DNA from: Eleginops maclovinus
Taxonomy: Eukaryota; Chordata; Actinopteri; Perciformes; Eleginopidae
Direction of reading: 5' to 3'
Assembly: GCF_036324505.1 (NCBI RefSeq)
Contig: NC_086365.1
Location: forward strand, 8,947,155-9,011,154
Length of the DNA: 64,000 bases
Both the position numbers and the translations under genes were made by a program. The stretch's first letter is position 1. Each line of letters opens with the position of its first letter. The notes under the pieces are model-generated. The model saw only the letters and a list, made by a program, of their open reading frames with translations, did no database searches and had not been told where the DNA came from. Positions 53,794 to 64,000 of this stretch are shown piece by piece.

Positions 53794-55183
53794 CTGAAGA
53801 AAGAAACACACAGTAAATAGGAAGGAAAATGAAACATGGAAATCAATAATCTTTTTCAAGACTACCTTTAGAAATAATCTACCTGCAATGTTGGCACTAA
53901 GCAAAGTTCATGTTTGACAGTCACAAGAAGTAAAGCCCTTATGGGCTAAAAAGCCAACAAGATAAGCAGTAAGAAAACATACGAGATGTAATACAGGTAA
54001 AGGCATTACATGCAACTCCAATTGATATTTCTTTCATGAATAACATCCTGACATTCATATTTCATTTTGTTCTTCTTCTTCCCAATATTGTTTTTCATGT
54101 ATTCTTTTTTTATTTATTTTTTCTATTGTTGTCTTATGATTGCTTAGTTGCTTATTTTGTCCGCTTCTTGTGGTCATTTTGCTTTTTGCTCATACATTCT
54201 CTAATAGGTTTAGCTTTGTTCTGTTTGTTTCATTTGATCGTCTGTTTTTATTGTTCACCTCCACCGTCAGATTTCTTATTTTTATGTGCTGTGTGGACTT
54301 TATGCAGTCTTGTTTGTGTAAAAAAACATGCTATACACCTGCACACATTAACTGTTAGTAAATTCTTGAACAAGTGCAACCTAATCCATAGAGGTTAGTA
54401 ATGAATACTTCTCCACCATATTCCCATTAATAGTTCAAGCTAATTGTTTCCAACATCTTACTAAGCATTTTCAATTCATTTCACCCTTAGGCAACACTAA
54501 CATTTGCTGCATGTTCTTATAACACCTGATATGTCTAAAAAATATAGCATTATAGTTTATTGTAGTTGTAGTAGTCAATGTGATATTACACCAAGAATGT
54601 TATGCAAAAACTCCTGCATTATTCACTTTGAATTAATTTACACAAATCTATCATTCTAAATCTCTGCATCAAGTCATCATTAATTAATAAAATGATGATC
54701 ATTATATAATAATTTAAGTTATTAATCCTTATTCTGTGTTGCAACACTTTCCTTGAAGATGACGTGACTCATTTCTGACTCTTTGTTGCCTAAACGATCA
54801 ATCAACAAAAATAATTAGCAAATGACGCGATGCTGTAAATAATTATAGCCTAGGTCAAGTTTAAGGAAGTAAAACATAGACTGGTAGAATGAAATGTAGG
54901 AAAGAGTGAGTCAAATTAATTATGAGTAATTATTTTTAATTGTTTTTATGGTTTTCATATATAATCCTGGCTTGAATTGAAGTAACAACAAGATGTAACG
55001 ACTTTTCTAGAACCAAAAGAAAGGGAAACAAACCCGTCGGCAGCTGCTGCCTCTTCAAATCATCAGCACCAGCAGATCGACTCGCGCTCCCCGGAAGCGA
55101 TGCAGCTCCGGGTCCAGTGTGAGTGATCCAGCTCCGCGGAGATCCAGCCGGCTGTGAGGAGCAGCTGCAGCCGCTCTGCTCAC
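53794..55183 (-). other. AMIGO 5' UTR intron, no other feature
   Basis: AT-rich sequence between the proposed donor and acceptor. An open frame at 54036-54398 on the + strand is hydrophobic only because the DNA is T-rich. Confidence 0.5.
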
Positions 55184-55310
55184 CTGCAGCTCGGGATGCA
55201 CGCTGCTGTGGGAGGGGTCGCCCAGAGAGTAAATACGGAACACATCACTGTGAGAGGAAAATGGAGAGAGAGGGGGGAGAGAGGAGGGGTTAGAATATGT
55301 AAAGAACATA
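55184..55310 (-). promoter_or_regulatory. amigo2: AMIGO first (non-coding) exon and promoter region
   Basis: GC- and CpG-rich compared with its surroundings. On the minus strand the sequence ends in a strong donor, GAGCTGCAG|GTGAGCAG, at 55184. A pyrimidine-rich stretch near 55262-55290 could hold the start site. Further CpG-rich sequence runs to about 55030 inside the intron. Confidence 0.5.
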
Positions 55311-58300
55311 ATTTCTCTTATTGAAATGTCTATTAATAGCTGATTAGATCAATTTTTAAACCTGAAGATCAGGTTATTGAGTCCTTGATTTAGTCTAATT
55401 CTGCTGAATATGTATTAAAATAACATAGAAACATCTGCTTTATACGTTGATGTGTATAAATGCACACTTTATATAGGCTTATTTTTGTTTTGATCTAATT
55501 GAGGAATGGGTTCCAGATAGCATAATACAGCTACAGTATGTGTGACGTAGAAGTTGCCTTTTGATGCTGAAATTCGAAAGTGTGTTTTTGGGTCACTTTT
55601 ATCTTTTCATTTAGCTAATTAAGTGATTTGCCTCCAAAGAACTGTGGTACAAACAAAAGTCCTTCTTGATCCCCAGAGTCGGACACACTGGGGATCCTGA
55701 CACACTGGGGACAAGCTGCTCTAAAGTGCACCTTTCTATTTCTCTCTTCATTCAGATCACACAAGACAGTGTTGGTTTAACCTAGAGGGTCCTACAAGTG
55801 TTAATATGTGTACAGTCAAAATCAATTAAAAGGTGTAGTAAGGATATAATTGACCTGAATGCTTATAACCATGCAAAGATTGCCCAGCCTGCCGTCACAC
55901 TGCAGCTTTAGGCTGTTGGTGGCTCGGCTTTGTTTGGAGAAAACATCAGTGTAATTACACATGACCTTAAAAATGTTTAATTTTATTTAACAGAACCACA
56001 TTCGCCAGCGCTTCCATGTAGCACTGTGCTGTTAATTTGAAGGTCTATACAAGATTTAGAAATGTACCAGAAAAAAGATTGAGTCGTGCAAAAACAGACA
56101 CTGTTCAGCTTGCAAAAAATCTATTTGGCTTTTTGATTATTTATTTATTTTATTGTAGAAGAAAAGCAGCATTTTTGGGATTTGCTTGTCGAGGCAGAAT
56201 ATTTCAGACATTGTTAAGCTTTGCAAAGGGTTTACATAATCCCCCTCATTTTTCAACATGCGTTTATCCATGTTGGAATATAAAACGCAGGCTGCAGCCT
56301 TATGTATTCACTATGTGGCCACATTTTGTCTTAGGTGTTGTCCGATTACTCTGACATGAAGCTCTATTTTCTCAAAGGCTTGCTGTCTGTCCTTCAGGAG
56401 CTCGTTACCACTGTATGTGCGTGCCTTTGTGCTTGTGTGTGTGTAGGTGTGTGTGAGTGTCAGTTTGGAAATTGCAGATGGTGTCTTTCATACCACATGA
56501 AAGTATTCTTCCACCTAATCAGTTTGCCAAGGTTGTAGGCTGTGACTTGAAGGTCCATCGGCTGTTTTTTCCCCCTGCTTCTTTTCATGTTCAGTCTTGT
56601 GTTTCCTCTCATACACATCCAATTCAATACGTGGCAACAAAGAAAAAAGGGGGGGGGGGGGGGGGGGCTATGCTAATTCTCATATCAGAAGATGAGTCCA
56701 TTCCATTAGCTGAAAGACAACTGAGTATAAAGTCTGTTGTCTTATAATCCGGACTCTGTTCACAATGCACTTGTAATTATGAGCTTTGCACCCAGGACAC
56801 AGTGATGGACAAATCACTGTACGTTTCCATGGTGCCGACCATCAAAGGGGAAGTCCTCCTGGGATTTTGCCAGCATCTCCAACAACACACCAGGATCCTG
56901 TCGTCGATATACATGTCTTGATTTTCTCCATTTCAGAGTTGGCTCTCGATGACAGGAATGTGGTTAGAACATGAAAGGGAATATGAAGCATACTCTCTTA
57001 ATTAGATGCTTGTAGCTTTCCCTCCTGTAACCGAGTATCCACTGGTGCCTGCTGGGCTTACCAGTCAAATGCATTTAATTGGTTTGTTTTTGCAACCATT
57101 AGTCACTGGTGACATGGATAGAAGGAGTCACAGCAGTTCTGAGCACTGTCTGAGGAGAAGGGTTGAACACTGTTTGGTTTTTTATTCAATCAAATACAGT
57201 ATTCAGTTCAAAGACACAAGTATTGTACAATTCAAAAGGAATGTTCAGTGTTTTTGATAATGTGGTTATTGCCTTTGTTGCCAAGAGTAAAACTAGTCAC
57301 TTTTCAGGGCTTTACAATCCAAATGTCGTCTGGCAAATGTTCCTTAAATGTAGTTTCTCTTCCTCTTATGCATTATACATCTAGTGTGTGGTGCTAGTTT
57401 TTGCTCATTGCTTTTTTTTAAATATATGTACAGTACAGTCTTTTTAGGCATGCCTTGTGATATTGGGTTACATTAAAAGCCTTGACTAGATGAGAATATC
57501 AATTACACCTAGTATCTATTAAATGAATAATAAATAGCTTGGCTCTGTCCGAAGAAGACAACATCTACTAAACCAATCCCTGTTAACCTCAAAACATGAC
57601 AAATTGTGGCCAGGGAAAGGGAAGTTTGGGGCCCCAGAAAAACGGTATAAGATGGATGGCTGAATACTCATATGACCGCCAAAAAGACCATATAGGCCAT
57701 AACAAAGTGGCTCATAGCAACTTCTAAATCTTAAATGTTGTGTTTCTCAGATGTGTTTATGTGTTTTGTGTTAAAGTGATGACAAAGAAATTACAGGGAT
57801 GTGTAAACTGCCAACAAAAAGGAGATTTGAAGTGTTTACAACCCACGGCTGTTTAGATAATTTTTTAGGGAGTACAAACTGTAAGTCTGGGCCCATGTGA
57901 CTAATTTTCATTACCCTGCTGTTACCAATCTCTAAAATCAACTGTAGGAGCTGTATTATAACCGTGTTTACTTCAGGTACCTGTTATGTGAATCCGGATG
58001 AATCGAGAATGCTTTCTTCGGGAGGTGAACGACAAGAACATTTTCATGGTATGACAGAACATGAATGCTAGTCTGGATGTTATAGTGAAAATGACCATTA
58101 AAGCTGAGGTTGCTGTGGAAAAGGAGGGATTTTGAACGTCCAGTTTTATAAATCCATCATCTCCTCCTCTTACGTTTCAAAACAGGATATCGCTTTGACA
58201 TGGGATTTTGTAGACTAGCCAAAGCCTCTCCTCTTTGGTGTACAGTGTGGTAAAAGCTGAGCTGCTTATTTCTGCGTTCCCATAGGATTGTGAAGTTGCA

Positions 58301-59140
58301 TGAAAATCAAGGGCGTCACTGCGGCCAGGCACACGGACCCAAATGCAGCTTGTGTTGAATAAACAAAAGGAAATTGATGTTTAAACTTGATTGGTGGATT
58401 TTGTTACCTGCAATTTAATTTGGCCAAGCTGTTTGCCTGTTTCCAGTCTTGCTATGCTAACATAAGCTAACAGTAGGCTCTTGTATCTAAGTATTGTTCT
58501 CATGACAAAACACTAACAGCTTTTATGGTGCAGAGGTTAAGCACTCGAAGAAGGTTGTGAAAAAATAATGGTGCCATTTTTTGCTGAACATTTATTTTCC
58601 ATACTTATAAACACACATAGCCATCAAGTGCAGCACTTGAGCTATTAAGGACTGGATATCCAAAACGGAACTGTGTTTTTTATCAGCAGGTGAGTGTGAG
58701 TTAGTCCACAGATGGAGAGGGAAATCCATTCGTCGTCTGAGTGCAAACTAGAAAAACCATTAAACACATTCTTTTTTTGTCTTTTGATTTCCTTTTGATG
58801 TGATATTATGCGAACTGCACAGGTATTGCTAAACGTCATGTCTAGTTTTCTTGGATTGTTCCTAGATTTTCCTCATTTTGCAGAAAACTCAAACAAGCAA
58901 TGGTTGCTGTGCATATTTCTTGCAAGGAAATGAATGCCATTTCAAACATTGGAAGCTGTGACAGGGCTGAGGAGCTCAGAGTGCCTCTAGGGCCTAAGGG
59001 CGAAGACAAAGTAATCCTTCACTTCCCATTATGCAGGAGATGAGTATTTTGCCTTAGAAGCTTCCGTTTGGCAGGGAGAGCACTAAGATCTAATGCAGGG
59101 AACCCAATGGAAAGATATCTTTAATATTCATTCCAAAACA
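55311..59140. other. intergenic, no gene seen
   Basis: No supported coding region. A GT-rich patch lies at 56432-56460 and a pure G run of about 19 at 56649-56667. Short frames at 56037-56354 and 56457-56747 have no domain or splice support. Confidence 0.45.
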
Positions 59141-59144
59141 ACTC

Positions 59145-59295
59145 TCAATCAGAGAAGCTAAAGGAGGAAACTGTAAAAAGGGCCTGAAAATCCGGTGTGC
59201 ATTAAATGGTCGAAGATTAAAATGGTTTGAGTGTCAGCTCTCTGGCTCTTTAATGTCCAAATGCACCAAGCTGCTCTCAGTTCTGGATTAGGATA
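59145..59295. repeat. dispersed repeat, second copy
   Basis: Same ordered words as 37085-37325 in the same orientation, with several small deletions and substitutions. See that entry. Confidence 0.7.
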
Positions 59296-60050
59296 TAATA
59301 ACTTATTGTTTTACAAGTGTTTGTTTCTTTGGACTAAACTTTTTATCTTGCTCTAATGGTTATTATATAGTGCACTGGTATAGGTATTATTTTTACTCTT
59401 ATAATTATGTTGTGGTTATAATATTTCTACTTATTTTAATCAGAGTTTTAACGGTATACTCAATACACAAGTGTAATTTGTTTTTATAACTCATGTAGTT
59501 GCTGAAAAATCTAGCACAGAAATTACATTTGGGATTGTTTGACTCTGTTCAGTTTAGCTCTAGGCAGCTGAAGTGCCTATAACATGAAAAGCCCCATCTT
59601 GCATACTTCATCTATAAAAACCTTGAGAATTATTAACTACACAATGGCAAACACAATCAAGTTTGTTTTCATGTGATCTTTGACCCTTTTTTGGGTTAAA
59701 GGGGATACATTTTGAGCGTAATTCGAAAACCAGGGAGTTCAAATTCAACCCATGAGCCTGTGTTGACAAAGTTGAAAAGTCAGACACACGACATGTGAAC
59801 TTGCTGAGTGACGTTTTGTTGTACGTCAATACATTCTTATGAACTACTCCCATCACTGGGTTAACATGAGGGCACAGGTTTCTTGTTCAACATGTCAACA
59901 ATAGACGACACAAAGGCTAAATTGTAGGAGTGCTCACCTGAAAGATATCTTCAATCAACGGACAAAATTAACCATCATTACTTTCAGTCATGTGTCAATT
60001 TCTTTCCTACAGTGCCCATTTCTGTGATGAGTTCCATGATTCAACTGCAT
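59296..60050. other. no gene seen
   Basis: AT-rich non-coding sequence. Confidence 0.5.
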
Positions 60051-60053
60051 CTA

Positions 60054-60175
60054 CCCCCTGGCATCAAATGATGTGTCCTTGGGCAAGATACCTAACCCTA
60101 AATTGCTCCTGTAGGAATTGATGTAAGTTGCTTTGGATAAAAGCCTCAGCTAAATAAAATGTTATGTAATTTAAA
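60054..60175 (+). mobile_element. SINE/LINE-tail fragment
   Basis: Reads TCCTTGGGCAAGATACCTAA, AAATTGCTCCTG and GTTGCTTTGGATAAAAGCCT ending TTATGTAATTT: the body and tail of the same retroposon type seen at 22150-22365, without the tRNA-like head. Confidence 0.65.
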
Positions 60176-60784
60176 AGGAAAAGAAGGTCAGTCATAATCT
60201 GATTGACATACCAACATTTCTTAGCATTAACTGCAATCCCAAAGGCGAATACATAACACATAAATGTCGAAGTCGGAGGATGCTTAAAAGACACATTTAG
60301 GCAAAAGGGGTATTATTCTTAGTTTAGTCTCTTTAGTCAACCTTTAAAAACAGTGAATACATACTTATCCTCTCATGCTACTTTTAAAGTTGTGTAAAAA
60401 TACAGTACAACTTTTTACAAAATCATTAAAAAAACATGTTTCCCTCTAAACATAATAGAGAACGCATTTCAGACGTATGGATATGTAAACAAACTGGGTT
60501 GAATGCATGGCTGTAGACTTGTTGTTTGGTAGCCAGCATGCAGAATAATGCATTTTTGAAAAGACTCTCTGTCTGTGTGTATGTCTGTCCTTTGCGTTTT
60601 ATCTGATGGACCTCAAACCTGGATGGGGTATTGTTCAGGATCCGAGACACAACAGTGTTGACGGTAAGTTGAATAAATGAATGGTTCTGGAAAAAGCTGC
60701 CAGCAGCCGCACCACAGGCCAGGCAATCAGCAGATTGTGCACTGAACTAGTTACTTCAATGATAGGATACCCTTTGTTTCTCAA

Positions 60785-60810
60785 CCCTAACCCCTAATCC
60801 TAACCCTAAC
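60785..60810. repeat. short interstitial telomere-like tract
   Basis: CCCTAACCCCTAATCCTAAC followed by CCTAAC: about four imperfect CCCTAA units. Confidence 0.75.
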
Positions 60811-63800
60811 ACACTGCAAAACACATATCATCATAGTTACAGTGCACTTCAGGAAATAGGAATGCAATGGTTTTGCTGTCTTTGAGATCAGCAAAAGAAG
60901 AGTTTGGCACAGAAACAACCACCAAACAAAGAGCTAAAGAGCTAGGCTGATCCTCATTGGGGCCGAGGACAACACCTGAGACTGTTTGATTGACAGGCGC
61001 TCTCGAAATTCTTCTTGGAAATTGAACGAACACAATGAAGGTTTTAGGTCTTTGTGATTGCACCTAACAATGTTTCCCTTTCTATTTGTTCTATTTGAAG
61101 TGTACATGATCAGGGAATAGTGTTCAGCTTTGAAAGAAGATTTCCATTTAGCAGCAACATTTCTAATCTATTGATGAGAATGCTTTTTGGCTTCAGTAGG
61201 ATTGGAAAGGATTTGAAATCCTTTTCAATCTCGTTGGACAAATATTTATTTGCTGAAGACTGAAGTATCCTCTAATTGGAGTGAAACCATTAAAAGCCCC
61301 GAAACAATATACAAATGTCCAATTAGTGTGGATTAATTTCCTCGATAGAAGTTAAATCTCTTCAGACTGTAGTCGTTCAATACCTCCACTAAACTCCGCC
61401 GCTGTGGTGGTTATTGTAAAGAAACAGCGCCATCAGGTGGTCACACATTTATTGTGTTATCATTGAGCAGGTGTACTTAAGTACAAAATGTAGGTACTTG
61501 TAATTCACTTGAGTATTTTTAACTTCTGCTCCACTATATTTGTCTGACAGCTTTTAAGGTTAAGAGTAAAGTTAGTGTATTTGTATAGCACATTTTCAGA
61601 CACAAAGGCAAATCAAAGTGCTTTACATAGGCATTTCCACATAATAATTAAAAGCAAAAAAAGCAAAAAAGCCAATTCATAAAAGAATGGTTGCAGCAAA
61701 AATTGCTATGATAAGGCAGAGTCATATGATCCCTTTTATTTACTTTTGAAAATGTTTTATTCCTTTTTCTGTCCAGGGAAATAATGTTCCTTCAATTTTG
61801 AATGTTTTTGTGGTGGGGAAATGCTCCTCTTTCGTTCACTTTGTAAAGTCTTTAAAAAGCCTCTTGGATCAGCTACAGAAAAGCATCATCAAAAGCTGAA
61901 AAAAGGGTTTATGCACATGGAATACGAAAGATTTCTTTACATAGAGCTAGACAAAGATATGAAAGAAAAACCTACAGCTGTAAAATGCAACATTGATGCA
62001 GAAGCAATTCTAATCCAATACCCTCAAGCGTAGAGAGGGTAGAGGGTGACAGAAGCAAATAAACGCAACTAAACTTCACTGTTAAGATTTCACCACATTG
62101 CAGTTTTCTAGTCTTTTAAAATATTTGTACATTATCATATTTCGTAATTCCTGAAGTTTTGGACACTTTAAATAATCAATAAAACATACTCAAGTCACCT
62201 TGTTTCAAACCTTTTATTGCGAGGATTAGATAACAATGTACAAGTTCCAAATGGCAGCAAATAATTGCAATCAGTTGAAGCTCCAAAAAGCAGAAATGTT
62301 GTAATATGCAAACACAGAATGTTTACCAAGTCTGACTGCTGCTGAGCAAAAATCCACAAAGGTGTTTTTTGGTGTGTCCTTGTGCTTCATGCTCACGTAT
62401 TTCTTTTACAAGCAGTACACGCTGACACAAAGATTAAACTGCTTAAAGGATACCTGCATATTAATCATGAGCATTTTTGGCATGTTATTCAGTCAGCGTG
62501 AAGTATTCTTGCTTTAACATGTGGATCCATGGGGGACCTTAGAGTGCACTTTTAAGCTTTATGTCGAAGCCTTTTCTGTCGCAGTGAATTATAACAAAAG
62601 AAATGAAAAGATAGGATGCTATTTTTTACTAACAAACACACACATACTGGACACAACAGTGTCAATATTATATAATCATAAGAAAGAGAAAATGATGCGT
62701 GGGGAAACAGGAAGTAGATGTCTAATGAAAATGTGTACCAAGAACAAGTTACACTTATATTCAATATAGAACTTTTTAATACACAATTTCATCCACAGAC
62801 TTTTATCGGGATAACACTATCCTTTTGTTTTGTTTGTTCATGTATCTGTAGTGTAGTGTACAGGTGTGTATTCAGAGTCTGTTTGTCGAGATGTGTGTGT
62901 GGGCCTTTCTGTCAGGAATGATTTTCCTTTGTTGCATGTTGACACACGTGTACGCACAGTGACAGCTGTGAGAGGTGAAAAAGCTGTGCGTGTCATACAT
63001 CATGCTATCATCGCTGTTTAAAGGTAAAGACAACCCGCCCTCCCTCAACATACACACACACTCCCCTCTTTACCCAGCAGCCACTGGGGGAAGGTATAGC
63101 CTAGTGGAGGTTGGAGAGTTCACATTCCAAGTGGAGAACATGAAGCTTGTCCTTGAAGCGAACTCCAAACTCTTTCATTTGTATCACCAGCTTTAAGTTT
63201 GAAATTTGTATTAAAATTTCAAAACTGTTTCCACCAGCCGCAGACTCTTTTCACTCCAATGTCGTTCTAAGTCAGCCCCGCTCGTCAGCTTATAAGGTCA
63301 GAGGGTCAAATCCAAAAATATAGTTTTGACATGAAGGTGGCGGGGCCCATGCAGGGGGTAGGCATTCAGACCTCCATGGGCTGTAAGAAGCGTGTCATCT
63401 GCACCTCCGGAAACAATGGCATTCTCTAGCAGGGACTTCTTTTGGTTCCTCCAACCCCCCTGAAACCGTACGGACAAAAGCTCAAGGAGAAAAATAAGGA
63501 GGCGGGGGAGATTCCCCTTGATATAGCAGTGCAGTTTAGAAACTTCTAGAGGCCCAGCTCATTTGTTCAGCTGTCTGATGGAAAAGTACAGGGCTTTAGC
63601 TCGCCTGTATGGCAGAAACTATCTTCCTGAGCTCTGCGTGCAGAATTAGCGCAACTCAATTTGTGAAAACAACTGGCGCATGACGTTCCATCAGACAAAT
63701 CCCTGTTTGTGAAAACATTCTCACGAGGGACAGTATTCTCATCATGAGTGGTGACAGGAAAAGAAAAACGAGCAACAAAAAAACATTAAAGGTACAGTAA

Positions 63801-64000
63801 ACCAGCCTAGAATAGAATAGAATACATTTATTTAATAAACATACTTTTTTATAGGCGGTGTAAAGGAAAGAGACTCACGCCTAATGATGACCCAACAGAT
63901 AATTACTCCTCCTTAGCTTGACTTATTTTATTAACCCAACAACAAGTCTATAACTAAAGTGAGGGATTTGGCTGAAAAATACTTCTCGCAGGCACAGGTG
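60811..64000. other. intergenic, no gene seen
   Basis: No supported gene. 61560-61690 (TTTGTATAGCACATTTTCAG, CAAATCAAAGTGCTTTACAT) looks like a LINE-tail fragment. A short AATAG run lies at 63809-63824. Bases 63290-63700 are richer in GC and non-repetitive, but no reading frame is convincing. Confidence 0.45.

Noticed and set aside
54036..54398. 120-residue hydrophobic frame
   Set aside because: The hydrophobicity comes from T-rich DNA (Phe/Leu codons); there is no splice or domain evidence.
61821..62033. 70-residue charged frame
   Set aside because: No homology that I recognise, no upstream or downstream exon signals, ordinary AT-rich surroundings.

Overview
The window looks like nuclear DNA from a teleost fish. 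It holds a spliced vertebrate gene with GT-AG introns, a single-exon neuronal adhesion gene, and a dense load of fish-type repeats: Tc1, hAT, Harbinger and TTAA-target DNA transposons, LINE fragments, a tRNA-derived SINE, and long simple repeats. No bacterial, viral or organellar gene set is present.

Layout. 1-9.9 kb is repeat-rich: a Ty3/gypsy protease relic, a 0.5-kb TTA/TTG array, hAT and Tc1 relics, a 1.2-kb duplicated block and a decayed Harbinger transposase. 9.97-10.45 kb is a CpG-rich island with good splice donors. 10.5-23.5 kb is mostly non-coding; it carries a second copy of the 4.3-kb block, a likely solo LTR, a LINE reverse-transcriptase ORF, an odd intron-plus/intron-minus duplication at 18.4-19.05 kb, a promoter-like stretch at 20.2-20.8 kb and a SINE.

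23.7-41.4 kb is an intact anoctamin gene on the + strand, best matched to ano4 (TMEM16D). I placed 25 coding exons; all phases agree and they sum to 2775 bases including the stop (924 residues). Several ano4 introns carry mobile elements. The large intron between exons 12 and 13 also holds two phase-compatible minus-strand exons of an apparent nested gene for a single-pass membrane protein that I do not recognise.

41.4-42.4 kb is the ano4 3' UTR. 42.4-52.2 kb is intergenic with repeat relics. 52.2-53.7 kb on the minus strand is a complete AMIGO-family CDS (closest to AMIGO2), with a spliced 5' UTR exon and GC-rich promoter near 55.2 kb. 55.3-64 kb shows no convincing gene.

Biology. Ano4 is a membrane protein of the Ca2+-activated scramblase/channel family and AMIGO2 a neuronal LRR-Ig adhesion protein. 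Nothing in the sequence shows that they act together. I did not find a clear new multi-gene system. The observations most worth follow-up are the nested antisense gene in ano4, the spliced-looking duplicate at 18.4-19.05 kb, and the 273-bp direct repeats that flank a block copied between 4.3 and 11.8 kb.
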